From Chlorocebus sabaeus (Eukaryota > Chordata > Mammalia > Primates > Cercopithecidae), in assembly GCF_047675955.1 (NCBI RefSeq), contig NW_027327642.1:186001-250000 (forward strand): DNA of 64,000 bases, written 5' to 3'. The notes below the pieces were generated by a model. The model was not told the DNA's origin, did not search any database, and saw only the letters and a list, made by a program, of their open reading frames with translations. This document shows, piece by piece, positions 49,393-61,078 of this stretch (positions are counted from its first letter, which is position 1; each line of letters opens with the position of its first letter). The position numbers and the translations under genes were made by a program.

Positions 49393-51680
49393 AAGCCTTT
49401 CGCTAAGGCTGTTCTTGTGGAATTGGCAAAGGGTTATTTGGAAGCCCATAGAAGGCTATGTTGAAAAAGGAAATATCTTCCGTTCAAAACTGGAAAGAAG
49501 CTTTCTGAGATACTGCTCTGTGTTCTGTTAATTCATCTCACAGAGTTACATCTTTCCCTTCAAGAAGCCTTTCGCTAAGGCTGTTCTTGTGGAAATGGCA
49601 AAGGGATATTTGGAATCCCATAGAGGGCTATGGTGAAAAAGGAAATATCTTCCGTTCAAAACTGGAAAGAAGCTTTCTGAGAAACTGCTCTGTGTTCTGT
49701 TAATTCATCTCACAGAGTTACATCTTTCCCTTCAAGAAGCCTTTCGCTAAGGCTGTTCTTGTGGAATTGGCAAAGGGATATTTGGAAGGCCACAGAGAGC
49801 TACGGTGAAAAAGGAAATATCTTCCGTTCAGAACTGGAAAGAAGCTTTCTGATAAACTTCTCTGTGTTCTGTTAATTCATCTCACAGAGTTACATCTTTC
49901 CCTTCAGGAAGCCTTTCGCTAAGGCTGTTTTTGTGGAATTGGCAAAGGGATATTTGGAAGCCCATAGAAGGCTATGTTGAAAAAGGAAATATCTTCCGTT
50001 CAACACTGGAAGGAAGCTTTCTGAGAAACTGCTGTGTGTTCTCTTAATTCATCTCACAAAGTTACATCTTTCCCTTCAAGAAGCCTTTCGCTAAGGCTGT
50101 TCTTGTGGAATTGGCAAAGGGATATTTGGAAGCCTATAGAGGGCTATTGTGAAACAGGAAATATCTTCCGTTCAAAACTGGAAAGAAGCTTTCAGAGAAA
50201 CTGCTCTGTGTTCTGTTAATTCATCTCACAGAGTTACATCTTTCCCTTCAAGAAGCCTTTCGCTAAGGCTGTTCTTGTGGAATTGGCAAAGGGATATTTG
50301 GAAGTCCATAGAGGGCTATGTTGAAGAAGGAAATATCTTCCGTTCAAAACTGGAAAGAAGCTTTCTGAGAAAATGCTCTTTGTTCTGTTAATTCATCTCA
50401 CAGAGTTACATCTTTCCCTTCAAGAAGCTTTTCGCTAAGGCTGTTCTTGTGGAATTGGCAAAGGGATATTGGGAAGGCCACAGAGAGCTATGGTGAAAAA
50501 GGAAATATCTTCCGTTCAGAACTGGAAAGAAGCTTTCTGAGAAACTTCTCTGTGTTCTGTTAATTCATCTCACAGAGTTACATCTTTCCCTTCAGGAAAC
50601 CTTTCGCTAAGGATGTTCTTGTGGAATTGGCAAAGGGATATTTGGAAGCCCATAGAAGGCTATGTTGAAAAAGGAAATATCTTCCGTTCAAAACTGGAAA
50701 GAAGCTTTCTGAGAAACTGCTCTGTGTTCTGTTAATTCATCTCACAGAGTTACATCTTTCCCTTCAAGAAGCCTTTCGACAAGGCTGTTCTTGTGGAAAT
50801 GGCAAACGGATATTTGGAAGCCCATAGAGGGCTATGGTGAAAAAGGAAATATCTTCCGTTCAAAACTGGAAAGAAGCTTTCTGAGAAACTGCTCTGTGTT
50901 CTGTTAATTCATCTCACAGAGTTACATCTTTCCCTTCAAGAAGCCTTTCGCTAAGGCTGTTCTTGTGGAATTGGCAAAGGGATATTTGGTAGGCCACAGA
51001 GAGCTATGGTGAAAAAGGAAATATCTTCCGTTCAGAACTGGAAAGAAGATTTCTGATAAACTTCTCTGTGTTCTGTTAATTCATCTGACAGAGTTACATC
51101 TTTCCCTTCAGGAAGCCTTTCGCTAAGGCTGTTCTTGTGGAATTGGCAAAGGGATATTTCGAAGCCCATAGAAGGCTATGTTGAAAAAGGAAATATCTTC
51201 CGTTCAAAACTGGAAAGAAGCTTTCTGAGAAACTGCTCTGTGTTCTGTTAATTCATCTCACAGAGTTACATCTTTCCCTTCAAGAAGCCTTTCGCTAAGA
51301 CTGTTCTTGTGGAATTGGCAAAGGGATATTTGGAAGCCCATAGAGGGCAATGGTCAAAAAAGAAATATCTTCCGTTCAAAACTGGAAAGAAGCTTTCTGA
51401 GAAACTGCTCTGTGTTCTGTTAATTCATCTCACAGAGTTACATCTTTCCCTTCAGGAATCCTTTCGCTAAGGCTGTTCTTGTGGAAATGGGAAAGGGATA
51501 TTTGGAAGCCCATAGAGGGCTATGGTGAAAAAGGAAATATCTTCCATTCAAAACTGGAAAGAAGCTTTCTGAGAAACTGCTGTGTGTTCTCCTAATTCAT
51601 CTCACAAAGTTACATCTTTCCCTTCAAGAAGCCTTTCGCTAAGGCTGTTCTTGTGGAATTGGCAAAGGGATATTTGGAAG

Positions 51681-52223
51681 CCCGTAGAGGGCTATGGTGA
51701 AAAAGGAAATATCTTCCGTTCAAAACTGGAAAGAAGCTTTCTGAGAAACTGCGCTGTGTACTGTTAATTCATCTCACAGAGTTACATCTTTCCCTTCAAG
51801 AAGCCTTTCGCTAAGGCTGTTTTTGTGGAATTGGCAAAGGGATATTTGGAAGGCCACAGAGAGCTATGGTGAAAAAGGAATTATCTTCCGTTCAGAACTG
51901 AAAAGAACCTTTCTGAGAAACTTCTCTGTGTTCTGTTAATTCATCTCACAGAGTTACATCTTTCCCTTCAGGAAGCTTTTCGCTAAGGCTGTTCTTGTGG
52001 AATTGGCAAAGGGATATTTGGAAGCCCACAGAGGGCTATGGTGAAAAAGGAAATATCTTCCGTTCAGAACTGGAAAGAAGCTTTCTGAGAAACTGCTCGG
52101 TGCTCTGTTAATTCATCTCACAGAGTTACATCTTTCCCTTCAAAAGCCTTTCGCTAAGGCTGTTCTTGTGGAATTGGCAAAGGGATATTTGGAAGCCCTT
52201 AGAGGGCTATGGTGAAAAAGGAA
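51681..52223 (+). repeat. Shared module X in zone 2, shortened
   Basis: Aligns with 47,727 onward at +3,954 up to the cccttagaggg monomer. The next monomer (ccgtttaaaac, tctcttaattc) is missing and the offset drops by 172 bp. Confidence 0.82.
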
Positions 52224-52830
52224 ATATCTTCCGTTCAGAACTGGAAAGAAGCTTTCTGAGAAACTGCTCGGTGCTCTGTTAATTCATCTCACAGAGTTAC
52301 ATCTTTCCCTTCAAAAGACTTTCGCTAAGGCTGTTCTTGTGGAATTGGCCAAGGGATATTTGGAAGCCCATAGAGGGCTATGGTGAAAAAGGAAATATCT
52401 TCCATTCAAAACTGGAAAGAAGCTTTCTGAGAAAGTGCTGTGTGTTCTCCTAATTCATCTCACAAAGTTACATCTTTCCCTTCAAGAAGCCTTTCGCTAA
52501 GGCTGTTCTTGTGGAATTGGCAAAGGGATATTTGGAATCCCATAGAGGGCTATGGTGAAAAATGAAATATCTTCCGTTCAAAACTGGAAAGAAGCTTTCT
52601 GAGAAACTGCTCTGTGTTCTGTTAATTCATCTCACAGAGTTACATCTTTCCCTTCAAGAAGCCTTTCGCTAAGGCTGTTCTTGTGGAATTTGCAAAGGGA
52701 TATTTGGAAGCCCATAGAGGGCTATGTTGAAGAAGGAAATATCTTCCGTTCAAAACTGGAAAGAAGCTTTCTGAGAAACTGCTCTGTGTTCTGTTAATTC
52801 ATCTCACAGAGTTACATCTTTCCCTTCAAG

Positions 52831-53174
52831 AAGCTTTTCGCTAAGGCTGTTCTTGTGGAATTGGCAAAGGGATATTTGGAAGGCCACAGAGAGCTATGGT
52901 GAAAAAGGAAATATATTCCGTTCAGAACTGGAAAGAAGCTTTCTGAGAAACTGCTCTGTGTTCTGTTAATTCATCTCACAGAGTTACATCTTTCCCTTCA
53001 AGAAGCTTTTCGCTAAGGCTGTTCTTGTGGAATTGGCAAAGGGATATTTGGAAGGCCACAGAGAGCTATGGTGAAAAAGGAAATATATTCCGTTCAGAAC
53101 TGGAAAGAAGCTTTCTGAGAAACTTCTCTGTGTTCTGTTAATTCATCTCACAGAGTTACATCTTTCCCTTCAGG
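52831..53174 (+). repeat. Single-monomer tandem duplication in unit B
   Basis: Equivalent of 49,049-49,392, so this duplication preceded the A/B duplication. Confidence 0.82.
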
Positions 53175-55151
53175 AAGCCTTTCGCTAAGGCTGTTCTTGT
53201 GGAATTGGCAAAGGGATATTTGGAAGCCCATAGAAGGCTATGTTGAAAAAGGAAATATCTTCCGTTCAACACTGGAAGGAAGCTTTCTGAGAAACTGCTG
53301 TGTGTTCTCTTAATTCATCTCACAAAGTTACATCTTTCCCTTCAAGAAGCCTTTCGCTAAGGCTGTTCTTGTGGAATTGGCAAAGGGATATTTGGAAGCC
53401 TATAGAGGGCTATTGTGAAACAGGAAATATCTTCCGTTCAAAACTGGAAAGAAGCTTTCAGAGAAACTGCTCTGTGTTCTGTTAATTCATCTCACAGAGT
53501 TACATCTTTCCCTTCAAGAAGCCTTTCGCTAAGGCTGTTCTTGTGGAATTGGCAAAGGGATATTTGGAAGTCCATAGAGGGCTATGTTGAAGAAGGAAAT
53601 ATCTTCCGTTCAAAACTGGAAAGAAGCTTTCTGAGAAACTGCTCTGTGTTCTGTTAATTCATCTCACAGAGTTACATCTTTCCCTTCAAGAAGCTTTTCG
53701 CTAAGGCTGTTCTTGTGGAATTGGCAAAGGGATATTGGGAAGGCCACAGAGAGCTATGGTGAAAAAGGAAATATCTTCCGTTCAGAACTGGAAAGAAGCT
53801 TTCTGAGAAACTTCTCTGTGTTCTGTTAATTCATCTCACAGAGTTACATCTTTCCCTTCAGGAAACCTTTCGCTAAGGATGTTCTTGTGGAATTGGCAAA
53901 GGGATATTTGGAAGCCCATAGAAGGCTATGTTGAAAAAGGAAATATCTTCCGTTCAAAACTGGAAAGAAGCTTTCTGAGAAACTGCTCTGTGTTCTGTTA
54001 ATTCATCTCACAGAGTTACATCTTTCCCTTCAAGAAGCCTTTCGACAAGGCTGTTCTTGTGGAAATGGCAAACGGATATTTGGAAGCCCATAGAGGGCTA
54101 TGGTGAAAAAGGAAATATCTTCCGTTCAAAACTGGAAAGAAGCTTTCTGAGAAACTGCTCTGTGTTCTGTTAATTCATCTCACAGAGTTACATCTTTCCC
54201 TTCAAGAAGCCTTTCGCTAAGGCTGTTCTTGTGGAATTGGCAAAGGGATATTTGGTAGGCCACAGAGAGCTATGGTGAAAAAGGAAATATCTTCCGTTCA
54301 GAACTGGAAAGAAGATTTCTGATAAACTTCTCTGTGTTCTGTTAATTCATCTGACAGAGTTACATCTTTCCCTTCAGGAAGCCTTTCGCTAAGGCTGTTC
54401 TTGTGGAATTGGCAAAGGGATATTTCGAAGCCCATAGAAGGCTATGTTGAAAAAGGAAATATCTTCCGTTCAAAACTGGAAAGAAGCTTTCTGAGAAACT
54501 GCTCTGTGTTCTGTTAATTCATCTCACAGAGTTACATCTTTCCCTTCAAGAAGCCTTTCGCTAAGACTGTTCTTGTGGAATTGGCAAAGGGATATTTGGA
54601 AGCCCATAGAGGGCAATGGTCAAAAAAGAAATATCTTCCGTTCAAAACTGGAAAGAAGCTTTCTGAGAAACTGCTCTGTGTTCTGTTAATTCATCTCACA
54701 GAGTTACATCTTTCCCTTCAGGAATCCTTTCGCTAAGGCTGTTCTTGTGGAAATGGGAAAGGGATATTTGGAAGCCCATAGAGGGCTATGGTGAAAAAGG
54801 AAATATCTTCCATTCAAAACTGGAAAGAAGCTTTCTGAGAAACTGCTGTGTGTTCTCCTAATTCATCTCACAAAGTTACATCTTTCCCTTCAAGAAGCCT
54901 TTCGCTAAGGCTGTTCTTGTGGAATTGGCAAAGGGATATTTGGAAGCCCATAGAGGGCTATGGTGAAAAATGAAATATCTTCCGTTCAAAACTGGAAAGA
55001 AGCCTTCAGAGAAACTGCTCTGTGTTCTGTTAATTCATCTCACAGAGTTACATCTTTCCCTTCAAGAAGCCTTTCGCTAAGGCTGCTCTTTTGGAATTTG
55101 CAGAGGGATATTTGGAAGCCCATAGAGGGCTATGTTGAAGAAGGAAATATC

Positions 55152-55168
55152 TACCGTTCAAAACGGGA
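55152..55168 (+). promoter_or_regulatory. Weaker near-CENP-B box in zone 2 (7 of 9)
   Basis: The motif taccgttcaaaacggga is related to the 61,510 site, but a t-to-a change costs a second core base. Confidence 0.35.
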
Positions 55169-56891
55169 AAGAAGCTTTCTGAGAAACTGCTCTGTGTTCT
55201 GTTAATTCATCTCACCGAGTTACATCTTTCCCTTCAAGAAGCTTTTCGCTAAGGATGTTCTTGTGGAATTGGCAAAGGGATATTTGGAAGGCCACAGAGA
55301 GCTATGGTGAAAAAGGAAATATCTTCCGTTCAGAACTGGAAAGAAGCTTTCTGAGAAACTTCTCTGTGTTCTGTTAATTCATCTCACAGAGTTACATCTT
55401 TCCCTTCAGGAAGCCTTTCGCTAAGGCTGTTCTTGTGGAATTGGCAAAGGGATATTTGGAAGCCCTTAGAACGCTATGTTGAAAAAGGAAATATCTTCCG
55501 TTCAAAACTGGAAAGAAGCTTTCTGAGGAACTGCTCTGTGTTCTGTTAATTCATCTCACAGAGTTACATCTTTCCCTTCAAGAAGCCTTTCGCTAAGGCT
55601 GTTCTTGTGGAATTGGCAAAGGGATATGTGGAACCCCTAGAGGGCTATTGTGAAATAGGAAATATCTTCCGTTCAAAACTGGAAAGAAGCTTTCTGAGAA
55701 ACTGCTCTGTGTTCTGTGAATTCATCTCACAGAGTTACATCTTTCCCTTCAAAAGACTTTCCCTGAGGCTGTTCTTCTGGAATTGGCAAAGGGATATTTG
55801 GAAGCCCATAGAGGGCTATGGTGAAAAAGGAAGTATCTTCCGTTCAAAACTGGAAAGAAGCTTTCTGAGAAACTGCTCTGTGTTCCGTTAATTCATCTCA
55901 CAGAGTTACATCTTTCCCTTCAGGAAGCCTTTCGCTAAGGCTGTCTTGTGGAATTGGCAAAGGGATATTTGGAAGCCCATAGAAGGCTATGTTGAAATAG
56001 GAAATATCTTCCGTTCGAAACTTGAAAGAAGCTTTCTGAGAAACTGCTCTGTGTTCTGTTAATTCATCTCACAGAGTTACATCTTTCCCTTCAAGAAGCA
56101 TTTCGCTAAACCTGTTCTTGTGGAATTCGCCAAGGGATATTTGGAAGCCCATAGAGGGCTATGGTGAAACAGGAAATATCTTCCGTTCAAAACTGGAAAG
56201 AAGCTTTCAGAGAAACTGCTCTGTGCTCTGTTAATTCATCTCACGGAGTTACATCTTTCCCTTCAAGAAGCCTTTCGCTAAGGCTGTTCTTGTGGAATTG
56301 GCAAAGGGATATTTCGATGCCCATAGAGGGCTATGGTGAAAAAGGAAATATCTTCCGTTCAAAACTGGAAAGAAGCTTTCTGAGAAACTGCTCTGTGTTC
56401 TGTTAATTCATCTCACAGAGTTACATCTTTCCCTTCAAGAAGCCTTTCGCTAAGGCTGTTCTTGTGGAATTGGCAAAGGGATATTTGGAAGGCCACAGAG
56501 AGCTATGGTGAAAAATTAAATATCTTCCGTTCAGAACTGGAAAGAAGCTTTCTGAGAAACTTCTCTGTGTTCTGTTAATTCATCTCACAGAGTTACATCT
56601 TTCCCTTCAGGAAGCCTTTCGCTAAGGCTGTTCTTGTGGAATTGGCAAAGGGATATTTGGAAGCCCTTAGAAGGCTATGTTGAAAAAGGAAACATCTTCC
56701 GTTAAAAACTGGAAAGAAGCTTTCTGAGGAACTGCTCTGTGTTCTGTTAATTCATCTCACAGAGTTACATGTTTCCCTTCAAGAAGCCTTTCGCCAAGGC
56801 TGTTCTTGTGGAATTGGCAAAGGGATATTTGGAAGCCCATAGATGGCTATGGTGAAAAAGGAAATATCTTCCGTTTAAACCTGGAAAGAAG

Positions 56892-57618
56892 CTTTCTGAG
56901 AAACTGCTGTGTGTTCTCTTAATTCATCTCACAAAGTTACATCTTTCCCTTCAACAAGCCTTTCGCTAAGGCTGTTCTTGTGGAATTGGCAAAGGGATAT
57001 TTGGAAGCCCATAGAGGGCTATTGTGAAACAGGAAATATCTTCCGTTCAAAACTGGAAAGAAGCTTTCAGAGAAACTGCTCTGTGCTCTGTTAATTCATC
57101 TCACAGAGTTACATCTTTCCCTTCAAGTAGCCTTTCGCTAAGGCTTTTCTTGTGGAATTGGCAAAGGGATATTTGGAAGCCCATAGAGGGCTATGTTGAA
57201 AAAGGAAATATCTTCCGTTCAAAACTGGAAAGAAGCTTTCTGAGAAACTGCTCTGTGTTCTGTTAATTAATCTCACAGAGTTACATCTTTCCCTTCCGGA
57301 ATCCTTCCGCTAAGGCTGTTCTTGTGGAATTGGCAAAGGGATATTTGGAAGCCCATAGAGAGCTATGGTGAAAAAGGAAATATCTTCCGTTCAAAACTGG
57401 AAAGAAGCTTTCTGAGAAACTGGTGTGTGTTCTCTTAATTCATCTCACAAAGTTACATCTTTCCCTTCAACAAGCCTTTCGCTAAGGCTGTTCTTGTGGA
57501 ATTGGCAAAGGGATATTTGGAAGCCCATAGAGGGCTATTGTGAAACAGGAAATATCTTCCGTTCAAAACTGGAAAGAAGCGTTCAGAGAAACTGCTCTGT
57601 GTTCTGTTAATTCATCTC
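56892..57618 (+). repeat. Three-monomer tandem repeat in block C
   Basis: The cttcaacaagcc monomer and its neighbour gggctattgtgaaacagg recur at an offset of 516 bp (56,909 and 57,425 are equivalent positions). The copies differ by several bases, for example ctgctgtgtg against ctggtgtgtg. Confidence 0.78.
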
Positions 57619-58223
57619 ACAGAGTTACATCTTTCCCTTCAAGAAGCCTTTCGCTAAGGCTGTTTTTGTGGAATTGGCAAAGGGATATTTGGAAGGCCAC
57701 AGAGAGCTATGGTGAAAAAGGAAATATCTTCCGTTCAGAACTGAAAAGAAGCTTTCTGAGAAACTTCTCTGTGTTCTGTTAATTCATCTCACAGAGTTAC
57801 ATCTTTCCCTTCAGGAAGCTTTTCGCTAAGGCTGTTCTTGTGGAATTGGCAAAGGGATATTTGGAAGCCCACAGAGGGCTATGGTGAAAAAGGAAATATC
57901 TTCCGTTCAGAACTGGAAAGAAGCTTTCTGAGAAACTGCTCGGTGCTCTGTTAATTCATCTCACAGAGTTACATCTTTCCCTTCAAAAGCCTTTCGCTAA
58001 GGCTGTTCTTGTGGAATTGGAAAAGGGATATTTGGAAGCCCTTAGAGGGCTATGGTGAAAAAGGAAGTATCTTCCGTTTAAAACTGGAAAGAAGCTTTCT
58101 GAGAAACTGCTCTGTGTTCTCTTAATTCATCTCACAGAGTTACATCTTTCCCTTCAGGAAGCCTTTCGCTAAGGCTGTTCTTGTGGAATTGGCAAAGGGA
58201 TATTTGGAAGCCCACAGAGGGCT
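57619..58223 (+). repeat. Shared module X in zone 2, lacking its first monomer
   Basis: Aligns with 8,631-9,235 at +48,988. The cccgtagagg/gcgctgtgtactg monomer is absent, and the upstream neighbour is the caacaagcc monomer pair. Confidence 0.82.
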
Positions 58224-59530
58224 ATGGTGAAAAAGGAAATATCTTCCGTTCAGAACTGGAAAGAAGCTTTCCGAGAAACTGCTCGGTGCTCTGTTAATTC
58301 ATCTCACAGAGTTACATCTTTCCCTTCAAAAGACTTTCGCTAAGGCTGTTCTTGTGGAATTGGCAAAGGGATATTTGGAAGCCCATAGAGGGCTATGGTG
58401 AAAAAGGAAATATCTTCCATTCAAAACTGGAAAGAAGCTTTCTGAGAAAGTGCTGTGTGTTCTCCTAATTCATCTCACAAAGTTACATCTTTCCCTTCAA
58501 GGAGCCTTTCGCTAAGGCTGTTCTTGTGGAATTGGCAAATGGATATTTGGAATCCCATAGAGGGCTATGGTGAAAAAGGAAATATCTTCCGTTCAAAACT
58601 GGAAAGAAGCTTTCTGAGAAACTGCTCTGTGTTCTGTTAATTCATCTCACAGAGTTACATCTTTCCCTTCAAGAAGCCTTTCGCTAAGGCTGTTCTTGTG
58701 GAATTGGCAAAGGGATATTTGGAAGGCCACAGAGAGCTATGGTGAAAAAGGAAATATCTTCCGTTCAGAACTGGAAAGAAGCTTTCTGAGAAACTTCTCT
58801 GTGTTCTGTTAATTCATCTCACAGAGTTACATCTTTCCCTTCAGGAAGCTTTTCGCTAAGGCTGTTCTTGTGGAATTTTCAAAGGGATATTTGGAAGCCC
58901 ACAGAGGGCTATGGTGAAAAAGGAAATATCTTCCGTTCAGAACTGGAAAGAAGCTTTCTGAGAAACTGCTCGGTGCTCTGTTAATTCATCTCACAGAGTT
59001 ACATCTTTCCCTTCAAAAGACTTTCGCTAAGGCTGTTCTAGTGGAATTGGCAAAGGGATATTTGGAAGCCCATAGAGGGCTATGGTGAAAAAGGAAGTAT
59101 CTTCCGTTTAAAACTGGAAAGAAGCTTTCTGAGAAACTGCTCTGTGTTCTCTTAATTCATCTCACAGTGTTACATCTTTCCCTTCAGGAAGCCTTTCGCT
59201 AAGGCTGTTCTTGTGGAATTGGCAAAGGGATATTTGGAAGCCCATAGAAGGCTATGTTGAAAAAGGGAATATCTTCCGTTCAAAACTGGAAAGAAGCGTT
59301 CTGAGAAACTGCTCTGTGTTCTGTTAATTCATCTCACAGAGTTACATCTTTCCCTTCAAGAAGCCTTTCGTTAAGACTGTTCTTGTGGAATTGGCAAAGG
59401 GATATTTGGAAGCCAATAGAGGACAATGGTCAAAAAGGAAATATCTTCCGATCAAAACTGGAAAGAAGCTTTCTGAGAAACTGCTCTGTGTTCTGTTAAT
59501 TCATCTCACAGAGTTACATCTTTCTCTTCA

Positions 59531-61078
59531 GGAATCCTTTCGCTAAGGCTGTTCTTGTGAAAATGGGAAAGGGATATTTGGAAGCCCATAGAGGGCTTGG
59601 GTGAAAAAGGAAATATCTTCCATTCAAAACTGGAAAGTAGCTTTCTGAGAAACTGCTGTGTGTTCTCCTAATTCATCTCACAAAGTTACATCTTTCCCTT
59701 CAAGAAGCCTTTCGCTAAGGCTGTTCTTGTGGAATTGGCAAAGGGATATTTGGAAGCCCATAGAGGGCTATGGTGAAAAATGAAATATCTTCCGTTCAAA
59801 ACTGGAAAGAAGCTTTCAGAGAAACTGCTCTGTGTTCTGTTAATTCATCTCACAGAGTTACATCTTTCCCTTCAAGAAGCCTTTCGCTAAGGCTGTTCTT
59901 GTGGAATTTGCAAAGGGATATTTGGAAGCCCATAGAGGGCTATGTTGAAGAAGGAAATATCTTACGTTCAAAACTGGAAAGAAGCTTTCCGAGAAACTGC
60001 TCTGTGTTCTGTTAATTCATCTCACAGAGTTACATCTTTCCTTTCAAGAAGCTTTTCGCTAAGGCTGTTCTTGTGGAATTGGCAAAGGGATATTTGGAAG
60101 GCCACAGAGAGCTATGGTGAAAAAGGAAATATCTTCCGTTCAGAACTGGAAAGAAGCTTTCTGAGAAACTTCTCTGTGTTCTGTTAATTCATCTCACAGA
60201 GTTACATCTTTCCCTTCAGGAAACCTTTCGCTAAGGATGTTCTTGTGGAATTGGCAAAGGGATATTTGGAAGCCCATAGAAGGCTATGTTGAAAAAGGAA
60301 ATATCTTCCGTTCAAAACTGGAAAGAAGCTTTCTGAGAAACTGCTCTGTGTTCTGTTAATTCATCTCACAGAGTTACATCTTTCCCTTCAAGAAGCCTTT
60401 CGCTCAGGCTGTTCTTGTGGAATTGGCAAAGGGATATTTGGTAGGCCACAGAGAGCTATGGTGAAAAAGGAAATATCTTCCGTTCAGAACTGGAAAGAAG
60501 ATTTCTGATAAACTTCTCTGTGTTCTGTTAATTCATCTGACAGAGTTACATCTTTCCCTTCAGGAAGCCTTTCGCTAAGGCTGTTCTTGTGGAATTGGCA
60601 AAGGGATATTTGGTAGGCCACAGAGAGCTATGGTGAAAAAGGAAATATCTTCCGTTCAGAACTGGAAAGAAGATTTCTGATAAACTTCTCTGTGTTCTGT
60701 TAATTCATCTGACAGAGTTACATCTTTCCCTTCAGGAAGCCTTTCGCTAAGGCTGTTCTTGTGGAATTGGCAAAGGGATATTTCGAAGCCCATAGAAGGC
60801 TATGTTGAAAAAGGAAATATCTTCCGTTCAAAACTGGAAAGAAGCTTTCTGAGAAACTGCTCTGTGTTCTGTTAATTCATCTCACAGAGTTACATCTTTC
60901 CCTTCAAGAAGCCTTTCGCTAAGACTGTTCTTGTGGAATTGGCAAAGGGATATTTGGAAGCCCATAGAGGGCAATGGTCAAAAAAGAAATATCTTCCGTT
61001 CAAAACTGGAAAGAAGCTTTCTGAGAAACTGCTCTGTGTTCTGTTAATTCAACTCACAGAGTTACATCTTTCCCTTCA
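59531..61078 (+). repeat. Zone 2 block D, 9 monomers (1,548 bp)
   Basis: From about 60,040 it is a third copy of the second half of units A/B (offset 6,358 from unit B), with markers ggaaacc/ggatgttc, ggtaggcc, ttcgaagcc and gcaatggtc. Relative to unit B it has lost the gacaaggctg monomer and gained a second ggtaggcc monomer, leaving the net offset unchanged. Confidence 0.8.
60441..60784 (+). repeat. Very recent single-monomer tandem duplication
   Basis: Two adjacent 172-bp monomers starting gtaggccacagagagc read the same base for base up to the boundary. Both carry the rare gaagatttctgataaac and catctgacagag. Units A and B have only one copy each (50,990 and 54,255). Confidence 0.86.

Larger units (their letters stand above)
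47329..51454 (+). repeat. Zone 2 unit A, 24 monomers (4,126 bp)
   Basis: Defined by successive landmark monomers. Most of it recurs immediately downstream, at offsets 3,954, then 3,782, then 3,266 as single and triple monomers drop out of the second copy. It contains module X and a one-monomer tandem duplication at 49,049-49,392. Confidence 0.82.
51455..54720 (+). repeat. Zone 2 unit B, 19 monomers (3,266 bp)
   Basis: Shortened tandem copy of unit A. It lacks one monomer near 51,680, one near 52,210 and three near 53,225, which together account for the 860-bp difference (5 monomers). The 50,034-51,660 and 53,300-54,926 parts are collinear at offset 3,266. Confidence 0.83.
54721..59530 (+). 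repeat. Zone 2 block C, 28 monomers (4,810 bp), most divergent
   Basis: It starts like units A and B but diverges after about 54,950. The 55,600-57,450 part has the most private changes, including 1-bp deletions (gtggaacccctag near 55,628, ggctgtcttgtgg near 55,939), gtgaaaaattaaa near 56,510 and gtgaattc at 55,716. It includes a three-monomer tandem repeat (caacaagcc, offset 516) and a partial module X. Confidence 0.78.

Noticed and set aside
55607..55891. The longest open frame (94 codons)
   Set aside because: It exists only because 1-bp deletions (cccctagagg near 55,628 and cttcaaaagac near 55,750) keep one frame open through two monomers. It is satellite sequence like its neighbours.
1045..60187. 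Dozens of similar plus-strand open frames of 61-94 codons that overlap one another
   Set aside because: They are the same satellite monomer read through. Because 172 is not a multiple of 3, each frame ends after one or two monomers, and copies start wherever a variant makes an atg. There is no promoter, splice or codon-use evidence and no recognisable domain.
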